Below are positions 25,675 to 34,326 of a stretch of 64,000 nt of DNA, piece after piece. This DNA is from Terriglobus albidus (GTDB taxonomy: Bacteria > Acidobacteriota > Terriglobia > Terriglobales > Acidobacteriaceae). The stretch covers positions 116,483-180,482 of the forward strand of contig NZ_JAGTAS010000032.1 of assembly GCF_025685425.1 (NCBI RefSeq), written 5' to 3'. The first letter of the stretch is position 1. Each line of letters opens with the position of its first letter. Both the position numbers and the translations under genes were made by a program. A model generated the notes under the pieces. That model was given only the letters and a program-made list of their open reading frames with translations, had not been told where the DNA came from and made no database searches.

Positions 25675-27180
25675 ATGAATCGCAACGCCCTTCTCTCCTT
25701 TGCGCTGTTCTCGATCGGCAGCCTCTCTGCGGCTGCGGAAGTTCGCCTTCCCAACGTGCTCTCTGACCATGCTGTGCTGCAACGCAGCCGACCGATCCAC
25801 GTCTGGGGAACGAGCGCCGCGCAGGAGACCGTCACCGTCACCTTTCATGCACAGACGGCAACTGCGACAGCAAACGGCGATGGAGACTGGGAACTTTGGC
25901 TGCGTCCTGAGGAAGCAGGAGGCCCTTATGAGCTGACAGTAACCGGTTCACAGAGCAGCGCTCCGTTGAAGAGAAGTGACCTGCTGGTCGGCGACGTTTG
26001 GTTCGCCTCCGGTCAGTCCAATATGGAGTTCCCGCTGAAGGGCTTTACCGGCGCTCCACTCCTGAATGGCGATCAGGAGATCGCCGCATCCACGCAGCCG
26101 AAGATCCGTCTTCTGCGCGAGAGGCACCGCACCTCTCCTGTCGTTCAGAGCGATGCGCAGGATACATGGACCTTGTGCACACCGGAGACAGCAAAAGACT
26201 TTTCGGCCGTGGGTTATTTCTTCAGCCGCGAGCTCATGCAGGAAGAACACATCCCCATCGGCGTGATCGATTCCACCTGGGGCGGCACGCCGGCACATGC
26301 CTGGATCAGCGGCGAAGGAATCGCCTATGCAGACCTGCCATCGGTCGCTAAGGACGCGGCGCGGATCGCAATCGATCAGGGACGTGCCGATGCATTGAAG
26401 GCGCGATACGCCCTCGACGATGCGGCTCTCAAGGAAGCAGGCAAGGAGGTCCCTACGCATGGCCGCATCTCGTATGACCACTACGGCAGCTGGACTCCGT
26501 CCACTCTATACAACGGTATGGTCGCACCGTTCACGAAGTTCGGGATCAAAGGCGTGATCTGGTACCAGGGCGAAACAGATACCGCGCCGGAACGTGCACC
26601 GTACTATGCGCGTGTCTTCCCAGCCCTTATCCAGGACTGGCGTCGCCAGTGGGGCCAGGGAATCTTCCCATTTCTCTATGTCCAGATCTCGAACTTTGGC
26701 CATGTTAACGATGGATGGGGACTGGTGCGGGATGCACAACGGAGGACGTTGGAGTTGGGACAGACCGGCATGGCCGTCACACTCGATGTCGGCAATCACA
26801 ACAACGTACATCCATCCGACAAACAGACCGTGGCACACCGCCTGGCGCTGGTCGCTCGAGAGTCGGTCTATGGCGAGAAGGTGCAGGGTGAGTCTCCCAC
26901 CTTCATGCAGGCGACGCAGGAAGGCGAAGCGATGCGGGTATGGCTCACCCATGCAACCGGCCTTCACAGCGACATGAATCCCATGACCGAATTCGAAGTT
27001 GCAGGAGACGATCACAAGTTCTCTCCTGCGGAAGCGACGATTGATGGCGAAACCATCGTGGTGAGGGCGGTAGCGGTAAAGATGCCCCGCTACGTTCGAT
27101 ATGCCTGGAATGGCGGCGTAGATTGCTACGTCTACAACGGAAAGGGATTGCCACTGGGGACATTTACTTCGGAACGATGA
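25675..27180 (+). CDS. sialate O-acetylesterase (SGNH/SASA family), secreted
   Basis: 501 residues from the ATG at 25675 (the TTG directly before is not needed). Signal peptide NRNALLSFALFSIGSLSAAA. An N-terminal beta-sandwich (LSDHAVLQRSRPIHVWG) precedes the SASA domain with the catalytic Ser in GDVWFASGQSNMEFP, the block GVIDSTWGGTPAHAW, GVIWYQGETDT, and the Asp/His block near DVGNHNNVHPSDK. Members strip O-acetyl groups from sialic acid or from xylan-like sugars. Its position next to a lyase, sialidase and transporter supports sialic acid use. It converges on the lyase gene. Confidence 0.87.
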   Translation: MNRNALLSFALFSIGSLSAAAEVRLPNVLSDHAVLQRSRPIHVWGTSAAQETVTVTFHAQTATATANGDGDWELWLRPEEAGGPYELTVTGSQSSAPLKRSDLLVGDVWFASGQSNMEFPLKGFTGAPLLNGDQEIAASTQPKIRLLRERHRTSPVVQSDAQDTWTLCTPETAKDFSAVGYFFSRELMQEEHIPIGVIDSTWGGTPAHAWISGEGIAYADLPSVAKDAARIAIDQGRADALKARYALDDAALKEAGKEVPTHGRISYDHYGSWTPSTLYNGMVAPFTKFGIKGVIWYQGETDTAPERAPYYARVFPALIQDWRRQWGQGIFPFLYVQISNFGHVNDGWGLVRDAQRRTLELGQTGMAVTLDVGNHNNVHPSDKQTVAHRLALVARESVYGEKVQGESPTFMQATQEGEAMRVWLTHATGLHSDMNPMTEFEVAGDDHKFSPAEATIDGETIVVRAVAVKMPRYVRYAWNGGVDCYVYNGKGLPLGTFTSER

Positions 27181-27242
27181 GGCATATCGACATTTCGTAG
27201 TCCTGGTTACGAGGGCGTGTTTCACACGTTCCTACTTGGATT

Positions 27243-27400
27243 GGGTGGGAGCAGCGGGCTTCAGCCCGCTGATAACAAGCCACAAAACATGATGGGCTTT
27301 AGCCCTGGGCTTGTGTCTAAATAACCGAAAAGCCCAGGGCTAAAGCCCATTCCTTAACAATACTGGTGACCGTGGGCTGAAGCCCACGGCTCCCACCGTT
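27243..27400. repeat. composite REP-like array (three GCTTCAGCCC-type palindromes)
   Basis: Unit one, GGGAGCAGCGGGCTTCAGCCCGCTG; unit two, the mirrored pair GATGGGCTTTAGCCCTGGGC / GCCCAGGGCTAAAGCCCAT; unit three, CGTGGGCTGAAGCCCACGGCTCCC. Outer ends are inverted (GGGTGGGAGC / GGCTCCCACC). It fills most of the 320-bp gap between convergent genes and may serve as a bidirectional terminator. A degenerate fragment ending GCTCAGGATGACAAAC lies at 27450-27480. Confidence 0.8.
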
Positions 27401-27500
27401 TCGAGCTATGCTCGAATGGTTCACCCCGGATTTGTGGCTGAATAAAAGCGGGTTCTTCGCTCGTGCTCAGGATGACAAACCTGGATATCCATCGTCACGA

Positions 27501-28415
27501 TCATCGTCCGCTCGCGACTGGCCACTGGATCCGATGCAAGATCCGCTTCGGCAGATTGGCATCCATGTCCTGGATGAAAGCCTTACGTTGTACATCCGAG
27601 GCGAAGTCCTCGCCGCTGGCCATCGGTCCGCAATCGATGCCCATGTGTCGGACAGCTTCGCGTACCGCGGGAAAGAATGGATAACGGAAGAGGATGTCGA
27701 GCACCGCGTTCGCGTCATATTGCAGGCTGCGTGCCGTCTCCCAGTCCCCTTGTTGTACAGCCTGGTAAATATCGAGATAAACCGGCCCCAGCAGGTTGTA
27801 GGTGGTTCCGATACCTCCCTGAGCGCCCATCAGCAAGCCTGCCGCCAGAGCTTCGTCATAACCGTTGAAGACCAGTTTGCCCCGTTTCGCCAGCGAGTTC
27901 AGCAGGTACATATTGAAGTCCGTGAACTTGACGCCGAGCACATTCGGAAGATCGCAGATCTCCAGCAGCTCCTGCGGCTTCTGAAATGCGAGCGGAGCAG
28001 CCTTAGGGAAGTAGTAGACAAGCAGTGGCAGTGGAGAGTGCTGTGCCAGCTCTTTATAAAAGGCCATCACCTGCTGAGAATCCAGCGCGGGGGGCAGACT
28101 GCTGATGGCATCCGCTCCCTTGGCGGCGGCATGCTCCGCGAGCTTGATGGCGTCGCGCACATCGGGAGTGCCCACATGCACAAAGATCCGCTTCCCTGCC
28201 GGTAGAACCTCCAGCACTGCCTCCACCAGCGATTTGCGGATCTCCATTGAGAGACGCATGCCCTCGCCGGTGGTTCCCGCAACATAAGCTCCATCCAATC
28301 CCTGCGAAGTGAGTTCGAGTAGAAGCTTCTGCGCAGCGGGAGCGTTCAGCTGTCCATCGGGAGTCAATGGCGTGAGCAATGCGGCGTAGATACCGGCGAA
28401 CGGATGTAGGGACAA
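27501..28415 (-). CDS. DapA/NanA-family aldolase (N-acetylneuraminate lyase-like)
   Basis: 304 residues, a (beta/alpha)8 barrel of the dihydrodipicolinate synthase superfamily. It shows GIYAALLTPLTPDG at the start, the carboxylate-binding GTTGEG, catalytic Tyr134 in LLVYYFPK, and Schiff-base Lys163 in LGVKFTDF. A sialic acid lyase splits N-acetylneuraminate to ManNAc and pyruvate. The sialidase, acetylesterase and MFS around it favour that reaction over DapA, but other 2-keto acid substrates are possible. A 13-bp motif 23 bp upstream is shared with the transporter gene. Confidence 0.85.
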   Translation of the reverse strand: MSLHPFAGIYAALLTPLTPDGQLNAPAAQKLLLELTSQGLDGAYVAGTTGEGMRLSMEIRKSLVEAVLEVLPAGKRIFVHVGTPDVRDAIKLAEHAAAKGADAISSLPPALDSQQVMAFYKELAQHSPLPLLVYYFPKAAPLAFQKPQELLEICDLPNVLGVKFTDFNMYLLNSLAKRGKLVFNGYDEALAAGLLMGAQGGIGTTYNLLGPVYLDIYQAVQQGDWETARSLQYDANAVLDILFRYPFFPAVREAVRHMGIDCGPMASGEDFASDVQRKAFIQDMDANLPKRILHRIQWPVASGR

Positions 28416-28437
28416 AGGGAGCCTCCGGGATATTAGC

Positions 28438-28450
28438 GATTATTGATAAT
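28438..28450. promoter_or_regulatory. putative GntR operator upstream of lyase
   Basis: GATTATTGATAAT lies 23 bp upstream of the lyase ATG. The same 13 bases occur at 32050-32062, 21 bp upstream of the MFS start. Confidence 0.6.
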
Positions 28451-28579
28451 GTATCACTCGGAGAGCCCGAAAGCGGGTCCCTCGCTCCGCTCAGGACGAC
28501 ATGAGAGTTCACCCAGTAAGCCAAGATATGGGCTCCAGAATCTTTCGATATGCCCTAGTTATTCGAGCGAAGCTCGAAC

Positions 28580-28738
28580 CGGGTGGGAGCCGTGGGCTTT
28601 TAGCCCACGGTCCCTCGGCCAATATAGAAATGGGCTTCAGCCCTGGGCTTTTCCCTGAAAAGACAAAGAAGGCCCAGGGCTCAAGCCCATCTACTTTTAC
28701 GCCTTTGTCAGCGGGCTGAAGCCCGCTGCTCCCACCAG
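28580..28738. repeat. composite REP-like array, second copy of the 27243 type
   Basis: It has the same order and outer inverted ends (GGGTGGGAGC ... CTGCTCCCACC): CGTGGGCTTTTAGCCCACGG, then ATGGGCTTCAGCCCTGGGC mirrored by GCCCAGGGCTCAAGCCCAT, then GCGGGCTGAAGCCCGC. It ends one base before the stop of the GntR gene. With the operator and a GCTCAGGACGACATGAGAG fragment at 28485-28505, it accounts for the 28416-28739 gap. Confidence 0.8.
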
Positions 28739-28739
28739 G

Positions 28740-29456
28740 CTAGTCCGTGACTGAATCTGGAATCGTAGTGGACACGATATGTTCCCGCACGCCCGCGGTA
28801 ATGCGCTTCTCATCAAGAGAGAGCAAATCTTCCAGCAGCTTGCGGTGTGACTTCACCGTCGATTTCAGGGTTTCCCCCGCTGCCGCGCGCTTCAAGCTGA
28901 CGAAGGCATAGGCCGCGGCGCAGAGGCGCTCAAGAGTCTGCTCCAGCACTTCATTGCCGGAGGCGTGCCACACGGTACGGTGAAAGGCGAAATCCTCCTC
29001 AGCCACAGCGACGTGATCCCCGTCAGCAACCATATCCTGCATGCGGCGGAGATGCCGCTTCAGTTCGAGAACGACATCATCGGTCAGGTGCTTCGCTGCC
29101 AGGTGGAAAGCCATCACCTCCAGGTGACAGCGAACTTCCATCATCTGCAGAATTTCATGCCGCGTGAGTTTGGTGACGGTGGTGCCACGATCCTGAACCC
29201 GAACCACAAGCCCCAGGTGCTCAAGCTGCAGGAGAGCCTCACGCACTGGAACCTGACTGACATGGAGTTGCTTCGCGATATGTGCTTCGCGTAAAGGCGT
29301 TCCCGGAGCCAGGTCGCCGGAGCAGATTGCCTGCCTCAACTCCTCAAACACTCCGCGTGATTTGCTGAGCGTCCGGATTGGCTTCAGTTGCTTGGTAGGC
29401 ACAGCGATGATGCTACTAGATGCTGAAGCAGCGCCGCAATTTGAGGTACGGCTCAT
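28740..29456 (-). CDS. GntR/FCD-family transcriptional regulator of the sialic acid cluster
   Basis: 238 residues from the ATG at 29456, which overlaps the sialidase TGA as ATGA. The frame also runs upstream to 29501 inside the sialidase gene, but coupling favours the overlap start. The winged helix is at about 35-100 (LREAHIAKQLHVSQVPVREALLQLEHLGL); the all-helical FCD effector domain follows, with metal-type His in DFAFHRTVWHASG. Members bind sugars or organic acids and usually repress their own locus. The shared 13-mer at 28438 and 32050 is its likely target. Confidence 0.87.
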   Translation of the reverse strand: MSRTSNCGAASASSSIIAVPTKQLKPIRTLSKSRGVFEELRQAICSGDLAPGTPLREAHIAKQLHVSQVPVREALLQLEHLGLVVRVQDRGTTVTKLTRHEILQMMEVRCHLEVMAFHLAAKHLTDDVVLELKRHLRRMQDMVADGDHVAVAEEDFAFHRTVWHASGNEVLEQTLERLCAAAYAFVSLKRAAAGETLKSTVKSHRKLLEDLLSLDEKRITAGVREHIVSTTIPDSVTD

Positions 29457-30628
29457 TCCGGCGCGCTCCACGGCTTGGGTTGTGGCCCCTGCATCAACCA
29501 TGACTTTGTCACCCGGGCTACAGAAATATGAGCCGGCTTCGCTTGGGAGCCCTGGAGCGAGCCGCTCTCATAGATGACATAGAGCTCCTCTTTTCCCGAG
29601 GCAATATCGCTGTATCCAGCCACGCCGGGATCGAGGACGCGTTCATGCGACCATGTCCGTCCGTCGTCCTCGCTCACCTTGAGGGTCAGGTTCTCCCGAG
29701 CGCGCCACTTACGGTCTTTTACCCCGGACACGTCGCGAGAGTCGGGGTTCGAGAAGTACACAAGCTTCTCCGCCGCATCGACCACCAGACCTGCATCGCA
29801 TGTCGGGTCGAAGAGCTGTGGATCGAAGTGCGGCTTCGACCATCCGGAGATACCGTCCTTACTCGTTGCAACAGCGCGGAGATGTTCTGCGCCTCCGGTG
29901 CGGATGTTCACCATGACTCTGCCATCCGGAAGCTGGGCAGCCACTGTCTCATTCGGGCTGACGATCTCGGCGGAATCTCGCGCCACCAGTGCGCCGCGCT
30001 TCCATGTGCGGCCGCGGTCGTCGCTATAGATGGTGCCGACTGCCGCAGGAGCGTGCGCTCGCGTCCCGTCAGGATTCAGCTTGCCGTTCGCAATCCAGAT
30101 GGATGCCAGCAGCCGTCCATTTCGCAGTTGAATGCCGTGCCCAACTCCCGGCGTGACCACGTTCCAGTCGTAGTCGGGCTTGAACTGATCGAAGACATCC
30201 GTGATCTCGCGCTCCTGCGAGAAGGTTTTACCGTCGTCACTGCTATTCCGGATGAAGACCTTCGCATAGTTCTTCTGGTAGAGAAGGTGCACCTCGCCTG
30301 TTTTGCCCTCAGCAATCATCACCGCGTTGTCGGTGAGGTCCTGCCCATTGCCCGCGATCAGCCGCGATGGCTCCCAAGTATGGCCACCATCGATACTGCG
30401 GCGTAACAGGATGTCGGTCGGCGACCAGTCTCCTTTTGACAGATCCTTGCGGCCCCCACAATAAGCAAGCAACGTTCCCCGCCTGGTCTTCACGATGCCG
30501 GGTACACGATACGTCGCATAGCCGCCGATGCCCGCGTTCCACAGGTTGACGCTTTCCACCTGTGCCCAAGCCATGGCTGCGGCAAAGGCGAAGATCAAAG
30601 CAATGCAAAATCGAAGTCTCTGCTGCAT
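29453..30628 (-). CDS. exo-alpha-sialidase (BNR repeats, GH33-like), secreted
   Basis: 391 residues from the ATG at 30628, preceded by GGAGGAGGA and starting a signal peptide (QQRLRFCIALIFAFAAAMAWA). The upstream open frame to 30766 lies in repeat DNA and is not used. The sialidase Arg motif YRVPGIVKTRRG is near residue 40. Four Asp-boxes are visible: SIDGGHTWEP, SSDDGKTFS, YSDDRGRTWK, SEDDGRTWSHE. It should cleave terminal sialic acids in the periplasm or outside the cell. It is translationally coupled to the GntR gene. Confidence 0.88.
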   Translation of the reverse strand: MQQRLRFCIALIFAFAAAMAWAQVESVNLWNAGIGGYATYRVPGIVKTRRGTLLAYCGGRKDLSKGDWSPTDILLRRSIDGGHTWEPSRLIAGNGQDLTDNAVMIAEGKTGEVHLLYQKNYAKVFIRNSSDDGKTFSQEREITDVFDQFKPDYDWNVVTPGVGHGIQLRNGRLLASIWIANGKLNPDGTRAHAPAAVGTIYSDDRGRTWKRGALVARDSAEIVSPNETVAAQLPDGRVMVNIRTGGAEHLRAVATSKDGISGWSKPHFDPQLFDPTCDAGLVVDAAEKLVYFSNPDSRDVSGVKDRKWRARENLTLKVSEDDGRTWSHERVLDPGVAGYSDIASGKEELYVIYESGSLQGSQAKPAHISVARVTKSWLMQGPQPKPWSAPE

Positions 30629-30667
30629 TCCTCCTCCTGTTATAGAGCGCGCCTCCAGTAACCCTGC

Positions 30668-30746
30668 CGGGGTGCCCCACCCCCTCGGGGTCCCCAACGA
30701 ACTTTGTTCGTTGGGGTGAACGTTCGCAACGCTAGGGTGGTAAGGG
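30668..30746. repeat. REP-like palindrome (CGAACTTTGTTCG type)
   Basis: GGGGTGCCCCACCCCCTCGGGG, then AACGAACTTTGTTCGTTGGGG, then AACGCTAGGGTGG. It is the same family as the second unit at 25500-25575 and the inverted copy at 62870. It lies between the MFS stop and the sialidase start. Confidence 0.7.
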
Positions 30747-30793
30747 AAAGCCCAAATTCCTGACAAAACAAGAAATCAATTTGTCGATCCCCT

Positions 30794-32029
30794 TTAAACC
30801 CTTGCCACATTCACGGCACTTAGAGAGCGCATACGAATCCGCGCCGTAATCGCTGCCGCAACCAGCATCAGCATGCCGCAGCCAAGAAATGTTCCATTCA
30901 GCCCAATCGATGCCTTCAGAATGCCGGCGGCGAGCGCCACCGCTCCGCCCAGGATGGTGCCCGCAAAGTTCAGGAAGCCGAACGCAGTGGCCCGCATCCC
31001 GGCAGGTATGCCCTCACACAGGACCGGCATCGTGTTGCCGTCGTACATTCCCTTTCCTAACCCGAACAACAGCATGGCGACGCACAACAGAGTTACCTGG
31101 CCGGTCACGCTGCTAACGATCAGGCACGGCGCCGCCAGGCCCAGACCTACGGTCTGCGTCCAGACGCGGCCACGTGGAGAGCTGCGAGCCCAGCGATCTG
31201 CGAGCAGGCCACCACAGAGCAGGCCGAGGAAGCCGCCCGCGCGAATCCAGAAGGTCGCAGTGAAGCCTGCGGCCGCGAGCGAGAAGTGGAAGCGCTCATA
31301 TAGGTACAGCGGAAACCACGTGTAGATCGCCCAGTCGCAGATGGATGCAATGCCGAAGACACTCAACAATGACTTGTAACCCGGCGTGCGCAGAATCACC
31401 GAGGCTGATTCATTCAATCCCGTTCCTCGTGCCGGAGGCTCTTCCGCATATGTCTCCGCGGAAGGATTCCGCAGCAGACTCATCAGCACAAGGGCGTAGA
31501 GCACGCCCACCCCGCCAAGGATGTTGAAGACGCTGCGCCATCCCTGATGCGAACCGATCCAGCCGCCCAGCGTTCCTCCCAGTACGGTGCCCAGATAGGT
31601 TCCGCTGTAGTGCAGGCTCACAGCCCGCGACCGTGTCCGTGTACCGTGGTACGCTGCGATCATGGCCAGGCCCGCCGGCAGATAACAGGCCTCACTGATG
31701 CCCATCAGCGATCGCATCGCGACCAGTTGTCTGTATCCCCGTATATGGCCGGTCAGCAGTGTGATCAGCGACCATACCAGCAGGCTGAGACAGATCATCC
31801 GCTTGCTGCCGAAACGATCAGCAAGATGCCCTGCCAACGGACTGCTGAAGGCATACACCCACAGGAACGAGGTCCCCAGCAACCCGAGCTGCACCGTGGA
31901 GATATGAAGTTCTGCCTGCAATAACGGAAAGATGGAGAAGATGACCTGCCGGTCCAGATAGTTGAGCATCCAGACAAACAGCAGCAGGACAACGACGAGC
32001 CACGGGTATGCGGTCTTCCAAACCTTCAC
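30794..32029 (-). CDS. MFS transporter (sialic acid/sugar-acid type)
   Basis: 411 residues from a GTG at 32029 that follows GAAAGG. The frame is open to an ATG at 32065, but that ATG lies in the operator motif. About 12 helices, with an ACS-like start (WLVVVLLLFVWMLNYLDRQV) and the loop signature ADRFGSKRMICLSLL. Its place upstream of the sialidase and the shared operator suggest uptake of free sialic acid or a derivative. Confidence 0.85.
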   Translation of the reverse strand: MKVWKTAYPWLVVVLLLFVWMLNYLDRQVIFSIFPLLQAELHISTVQLGLLGTSFLWVYAFSSPLAGHLADRFGSKRMICLSLLVWSLITLLTGHIRGYRQLVAMRSLMGISEACYLPAGLAMIAAYHGTRTRSRAVSLHYSGTYLGTVLGGTLGGWIGSHQGWRSVFNILGGVGVLYALVLMSLLRNPSAETYAEEPPARGTGLNESASVILRTPGYKSLLSVFGIASICDWAIYTWFPLYLYERFHFSLAAAGFTATFWIRAGGFLGLLCGGLLADRWARSSPRGRVWTQTVGLGLAAPCLIVSSVTGQVTLLCVAMLLFGLGKGMYDGNTMPVLCEGIPAGMRATAFGFLNFAGTILGGAVALAAGILKASIGLNGTFLGCGMLMLVAAAITARIRMRSLSAVNVARV

Positions 32030-32049
32030 GGGAACCTTTCGCCCCGTCA

Positions 32050-32062
32050 GATTATTGATAAT
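32050..32062. promoter_or_regulatory. putative GntR operator upstream of MFS
   Basis: GATTATTGATAAT, identical to 28438-28450, here followed by CAATC, which extends the dyad (ATTGATAATCAAT). Position relative to the start (about 21 bp) matches the lyase gene. Confidence 0.6.
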
Positions 32063-32109
32063 CAATCAGAACGGTCAAGCCGAGAGTACGGTCACGGAAG
32101 GTACACGAA

Positions 32110-32132
32110 GTCCCGCCGGTTTCCGGCAGGAC
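32110..32132. terminator. hairpin after the cupin gene
   Basis: GTCCCGCCGG-TTT-CCGGCAGGAC, a 10-bp stem with one mismatch, lies just past the cupin stop. The T-rich tail (CTTCTCTTTT) is on the plus side, so it may act in either direction. Confidence 0.5.
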
Positions 32133-32140
32133 CTTCTCTT

Positions 32141-32539
32141 TTAAGCCTTGCGGTACTGTTCGTCCGTGACATGTTCGAACCAATCCACAACTTTATCGCC
32201 CTGGCGCTCGTGAACAGCGATATGGGTCATGGCGGTTGTCGGGGACGCTCCGTGCCAGTGCTTCTCGCCCGGTTCAATCCAGACCACATCCCCTGGATAA
32301 ATCTCCTGCACAGGCCCGCCGTCGCGCTGTACCCATCCACAGCCTGCGGTTACGATCAACGTCTGGCCCAGCGGATGACTATGCCAGGCGGTCCGCGCTC
32401 CGGGCTCGAAGGTGACACTCGCACCATTCACACGCGCCGGCTCCGGAGCCTGAAAGAGTGGATCGATACGGACGGTGCCGGTAAACCACTCTGCTGGTCC
32501 CTTCGTCGATGACTGCGTCCCTACTTTCTTGATCTCCAT
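32141..32539 (-). CDS. cupin-domain protein
   Basis: 132 residues, a single small beta-barrel cupin. Motif 1 has [20 protein letters not shown], motif 2 has [16 protein letters not shown], giving the His ligands for a metal ion. It resembles the stand-alone cupins often next to carboxymuconolactone-decarboxylase proteins and oxidoreductases. Substrate unknown. Two further small minus-strand genes lie just upstream. Confidence 0.82.
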   Translation of the reverse strand: MEIKKVGTQSSTKGPAEWFTGTVRIDPLFQAPEPARVNGASVTFEPGARTAWHSHPLGQTLIVTAGCGWVQRDGGPVQEIYPGDVVWIEPGEKHWHGASPTTAMTHIAVHERQGDKVVDWFEHVTDEQYRKA

Positions 32540-32592
32540 CTCTGCTTTGCTCCTTTGATTCAGCTACGGTATCGACATCTATCTTCGCTAGT

Positions 32593-32964
32593 CTACCGGG
32601 GAACGATCTTTATCGTTGCCGAGCGCGCACGATCGCCGATCATCGGCTTCAGATAAGGGCTGGTGGCGTACTTCTTCTTGTATGCTTCATCAATTTGCTC
32701 CTGAATCGGCCCCTCTACCGGCTCGAACATAACCTCCTTCGTGATGCCTGCCGCTCGAATACGCCCTGCTTTCTGGCGCACAGCAGCCTGATACCACGTG
32801 GACGCCGGGCCGTTGTATCCACGAACATACAGTCCCTGATCGACGACGACTGACCAGATCCATGTTGGCGTGCCGTACGTGACTCCGTCCTCGCGGAACG
32901 GCGAGATATGCAGATCGTCGGTTGCGGCAATACTATCCAGTTCGCTCTTCAGCCATTGGCTCAT
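32593..32964 (-). CDS. DUF2255-family protein
   Basis: 123 residues, no signal peptide or membrane segment. The pattern DDLHISPFREDGVTYGTPTWIW, then VDQGLYVRGYNGPASTWYQAA, matches the DUF2255 family of small flavin-nitroreductase-like split-barrel proteins of unknown function. It is 12 bp from the tautomerase gene and probably co-transcribed with it and the cupin gene. Confidence 0.8.
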   Translation of the reverse strand: MSQWLKSELDSIAATDDLHISPFREDGVTYGTPTWIWSVVVDQGLYVRGYNGPASTWYQAAVRQKAGRIRAAGITKEVMFEPVEGPIQEQIDEAYKKKYATSPYLKPMIGDRARSATIKIVPR

Positions 32965-32976
32965 GCCTTAACCTCT

Positions 32977-33207
32977 CTACTCCATCGTGTATTCGGGCTT
33001 TTTATAGAGCTGATCCCACTTCTGCTCAATCTCGGGGCGATAGACCTTGCCCGCCCAGTCGCGCGGCGCGATCTCTTCGACAGCAACCGAGACCGACTCT
33101 GCTCCGTAGTCGAGCACAGACATAACACTATCGGTGATCTCCATTGCCAAGTGCTCTTTCTGTTTTTCGGACTTACCGGGCCATAGCTTCACGACAACAT
33201 GCGGCAT
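32977..33207 (-). CDS. 4-oxalocrotonate tautomerase-family protein
   Basis: 76 residues. The catalytic Pro follows the start Met (MPHVVVKLWPGKSEKQ), and DSVMSVLDYGAESVSVAVEE is the usual helix-strand pair. Members tautomerise enols or dehalogenate small acids. A MITE copy lies 39 bp upstream of the start. The specific substrate cannot be read from sequence. Confidence 0.85.
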   Translation of the reverse strand: MPHVVVKLWPGKSEKQKEHLAMEITDSVMSVLDYGAESVSVAVEEIAPRDWAGKVYRPEIEQKWDQLYKKPEYTME

Positions 33208-33245
33208 AGAAGTTTCCTTTCCGATGCTTTTGGTACGCGAGTTTT

Positions 33246-33361
33246 AAGAGCATTTTCCCTGTTGCTGGGTATCCCGGAAGATGGAGTGCAGCGGCGTTTT
33301 CATTGCGGAAAACGCCCATAGATGCCGAAGCCCTACTCTACACCTGCAGGGAAAATGCTCC
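33246..33361 (-). repeat. 112-bp hairpin MITE, copy 5
   Basis: Inverted orientation, ends AGAGCATTTTCCCTG and CAGGGAAAATGCTC, inner GGCGTTTTC/GAAAACGCC. It lies in the presumed promoter of the tautomerase operon. The rest of the gap to 33564 shows no gene. Confidence 0.85.
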
Positions 33362-33564
33362 AGGTGGACTGAGAGTCGTGCACCGGCAAACAGATCATGC
33401 CTCGTGGGCAACGGCGGTCATGCGCAGAGCGTATGCAACGACCTCATCGTCAAGACTACGCGGAGAGGCTTCCTCCGCGTTCTCCTATTCCTGCGGACTC
33501 TTTGCCTGATTGTGTCTACTTTCCGATTTGTGACCGATTCCGTTGCCGCAAAGGGGGCCTCCCG

Positions 33565-34326
33565 TCAGAGAACAGCGCTCACGCCGCCATCGACATAGAA
33601 TACTTGCCCATTCACGAAAGATGATGCCTCGGAAGCAAGGAACAAAGTAGCTCCAATCAATTCCTCTGGCCGGCCCCAGCGACGAGATGGTGTTCGTTGC
33701 AATAGCCAGTTGTTGAATACTTCGTCATCTTTGAGCGCCTGCGTCATCTCGGTGAGAAAGTAGCCCGGCGCGATCCCATTAATCTGGATATCGAATCGTG
33801 CCCAGTCGGCGCACATGGCCTGTGTGAGCATCTTCAGGCCTCCCTTGGAGGCGGTATAGGGGCCTGTCGTCGGGCGGCCAAAACCACTCATCAGCGAACA
33901 AATGTTGATGATCTTTCCACCACGCCCACGCGACAACATACTCTGGACGACCTCGCGGGCGACCAGAAAAGCACTCGTCAGATTAGTGTGGAGGACGTCG
34001 TTCCACAATTCCAGAGGTGTCTCGTGCAAGGCAGCACGGCGCTGAATGCCTGCGTTGTTGATGAGCACATCGATGGATTGAATCTTGTCGATAGCCTTCT
34101 GGACCGCGCTCTCATCCAACACGTCAAACGCTGCAATCTCGGGATGGAATCCGGAATGGATGAACTCCTGCTGCACTTTACGCAGGGAGGATTCCGAACG
34201 GCCATTCAGAATCACGACCGCGCCCGCCCGCAGAAAGCCCTCGGCTAATGTCTTGCCGATGCCTCGGCTGGAGCCGGTAATCAAAATGCGTTTTCCGGCG
34301 ACGTTGAATAGATCCATCTTGTTCAT
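33565..34326 (-). CDS. SDR-family oxidoreductase (gluconate 5-dehydrogenase-like)
   Basis: 253 residues, classical short-chain dehydrogenase. NAD(P) motif ITGSSRGIGKT, NNAG in VLINNAGIQRR, catalytic Tyr-Lys in GPYTASKGGLKML, and a C-terminal VDGG. The closest functional group by feel is 5-keto-gluconate reductase/2-deoxygluconate dehydrogenase. Its ATG overlaps the stop of the zinc dehydrogenase gene as ATGA, so the two enzymes are likely made together and act in series on a sugar acid. Confidence 0.87.
   Translation of the reverse strand: MNKMDLFNVAGKRILITGSSRGIGKTLAEGFLRAGAVVILNGRSESSLRKVQQEFIHSGFHPEIAAFDVLDESAVQKAIDKIQSIDVLINNAGIQRRAALHETPLELWNDVLHTNLTSAFLVAREVVQSMLSRGRGGKIINICSLMSGFGRPTTGPYTASKGGLKMLTQAMCADWARFDIQINGIAPGYFLTEMTQALKDDEVFNNWLLQRTPSRRWGRPEELIGATLFLASEASSFVNGQVFYVDGGVSAVL

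Noticed and set aside
27243..28738. Possible CRISPR array
   Set aside because: Units are palindromic REP-type repeats without uniform direct repeats and spacers, and no cas gene is present.
30629..30766. N-terminal extension of the sialidase frame
   Set aside because: Lies in a REP-like repeat; the internal ATG follows GGAGGAGGA and starts a signal peptide.
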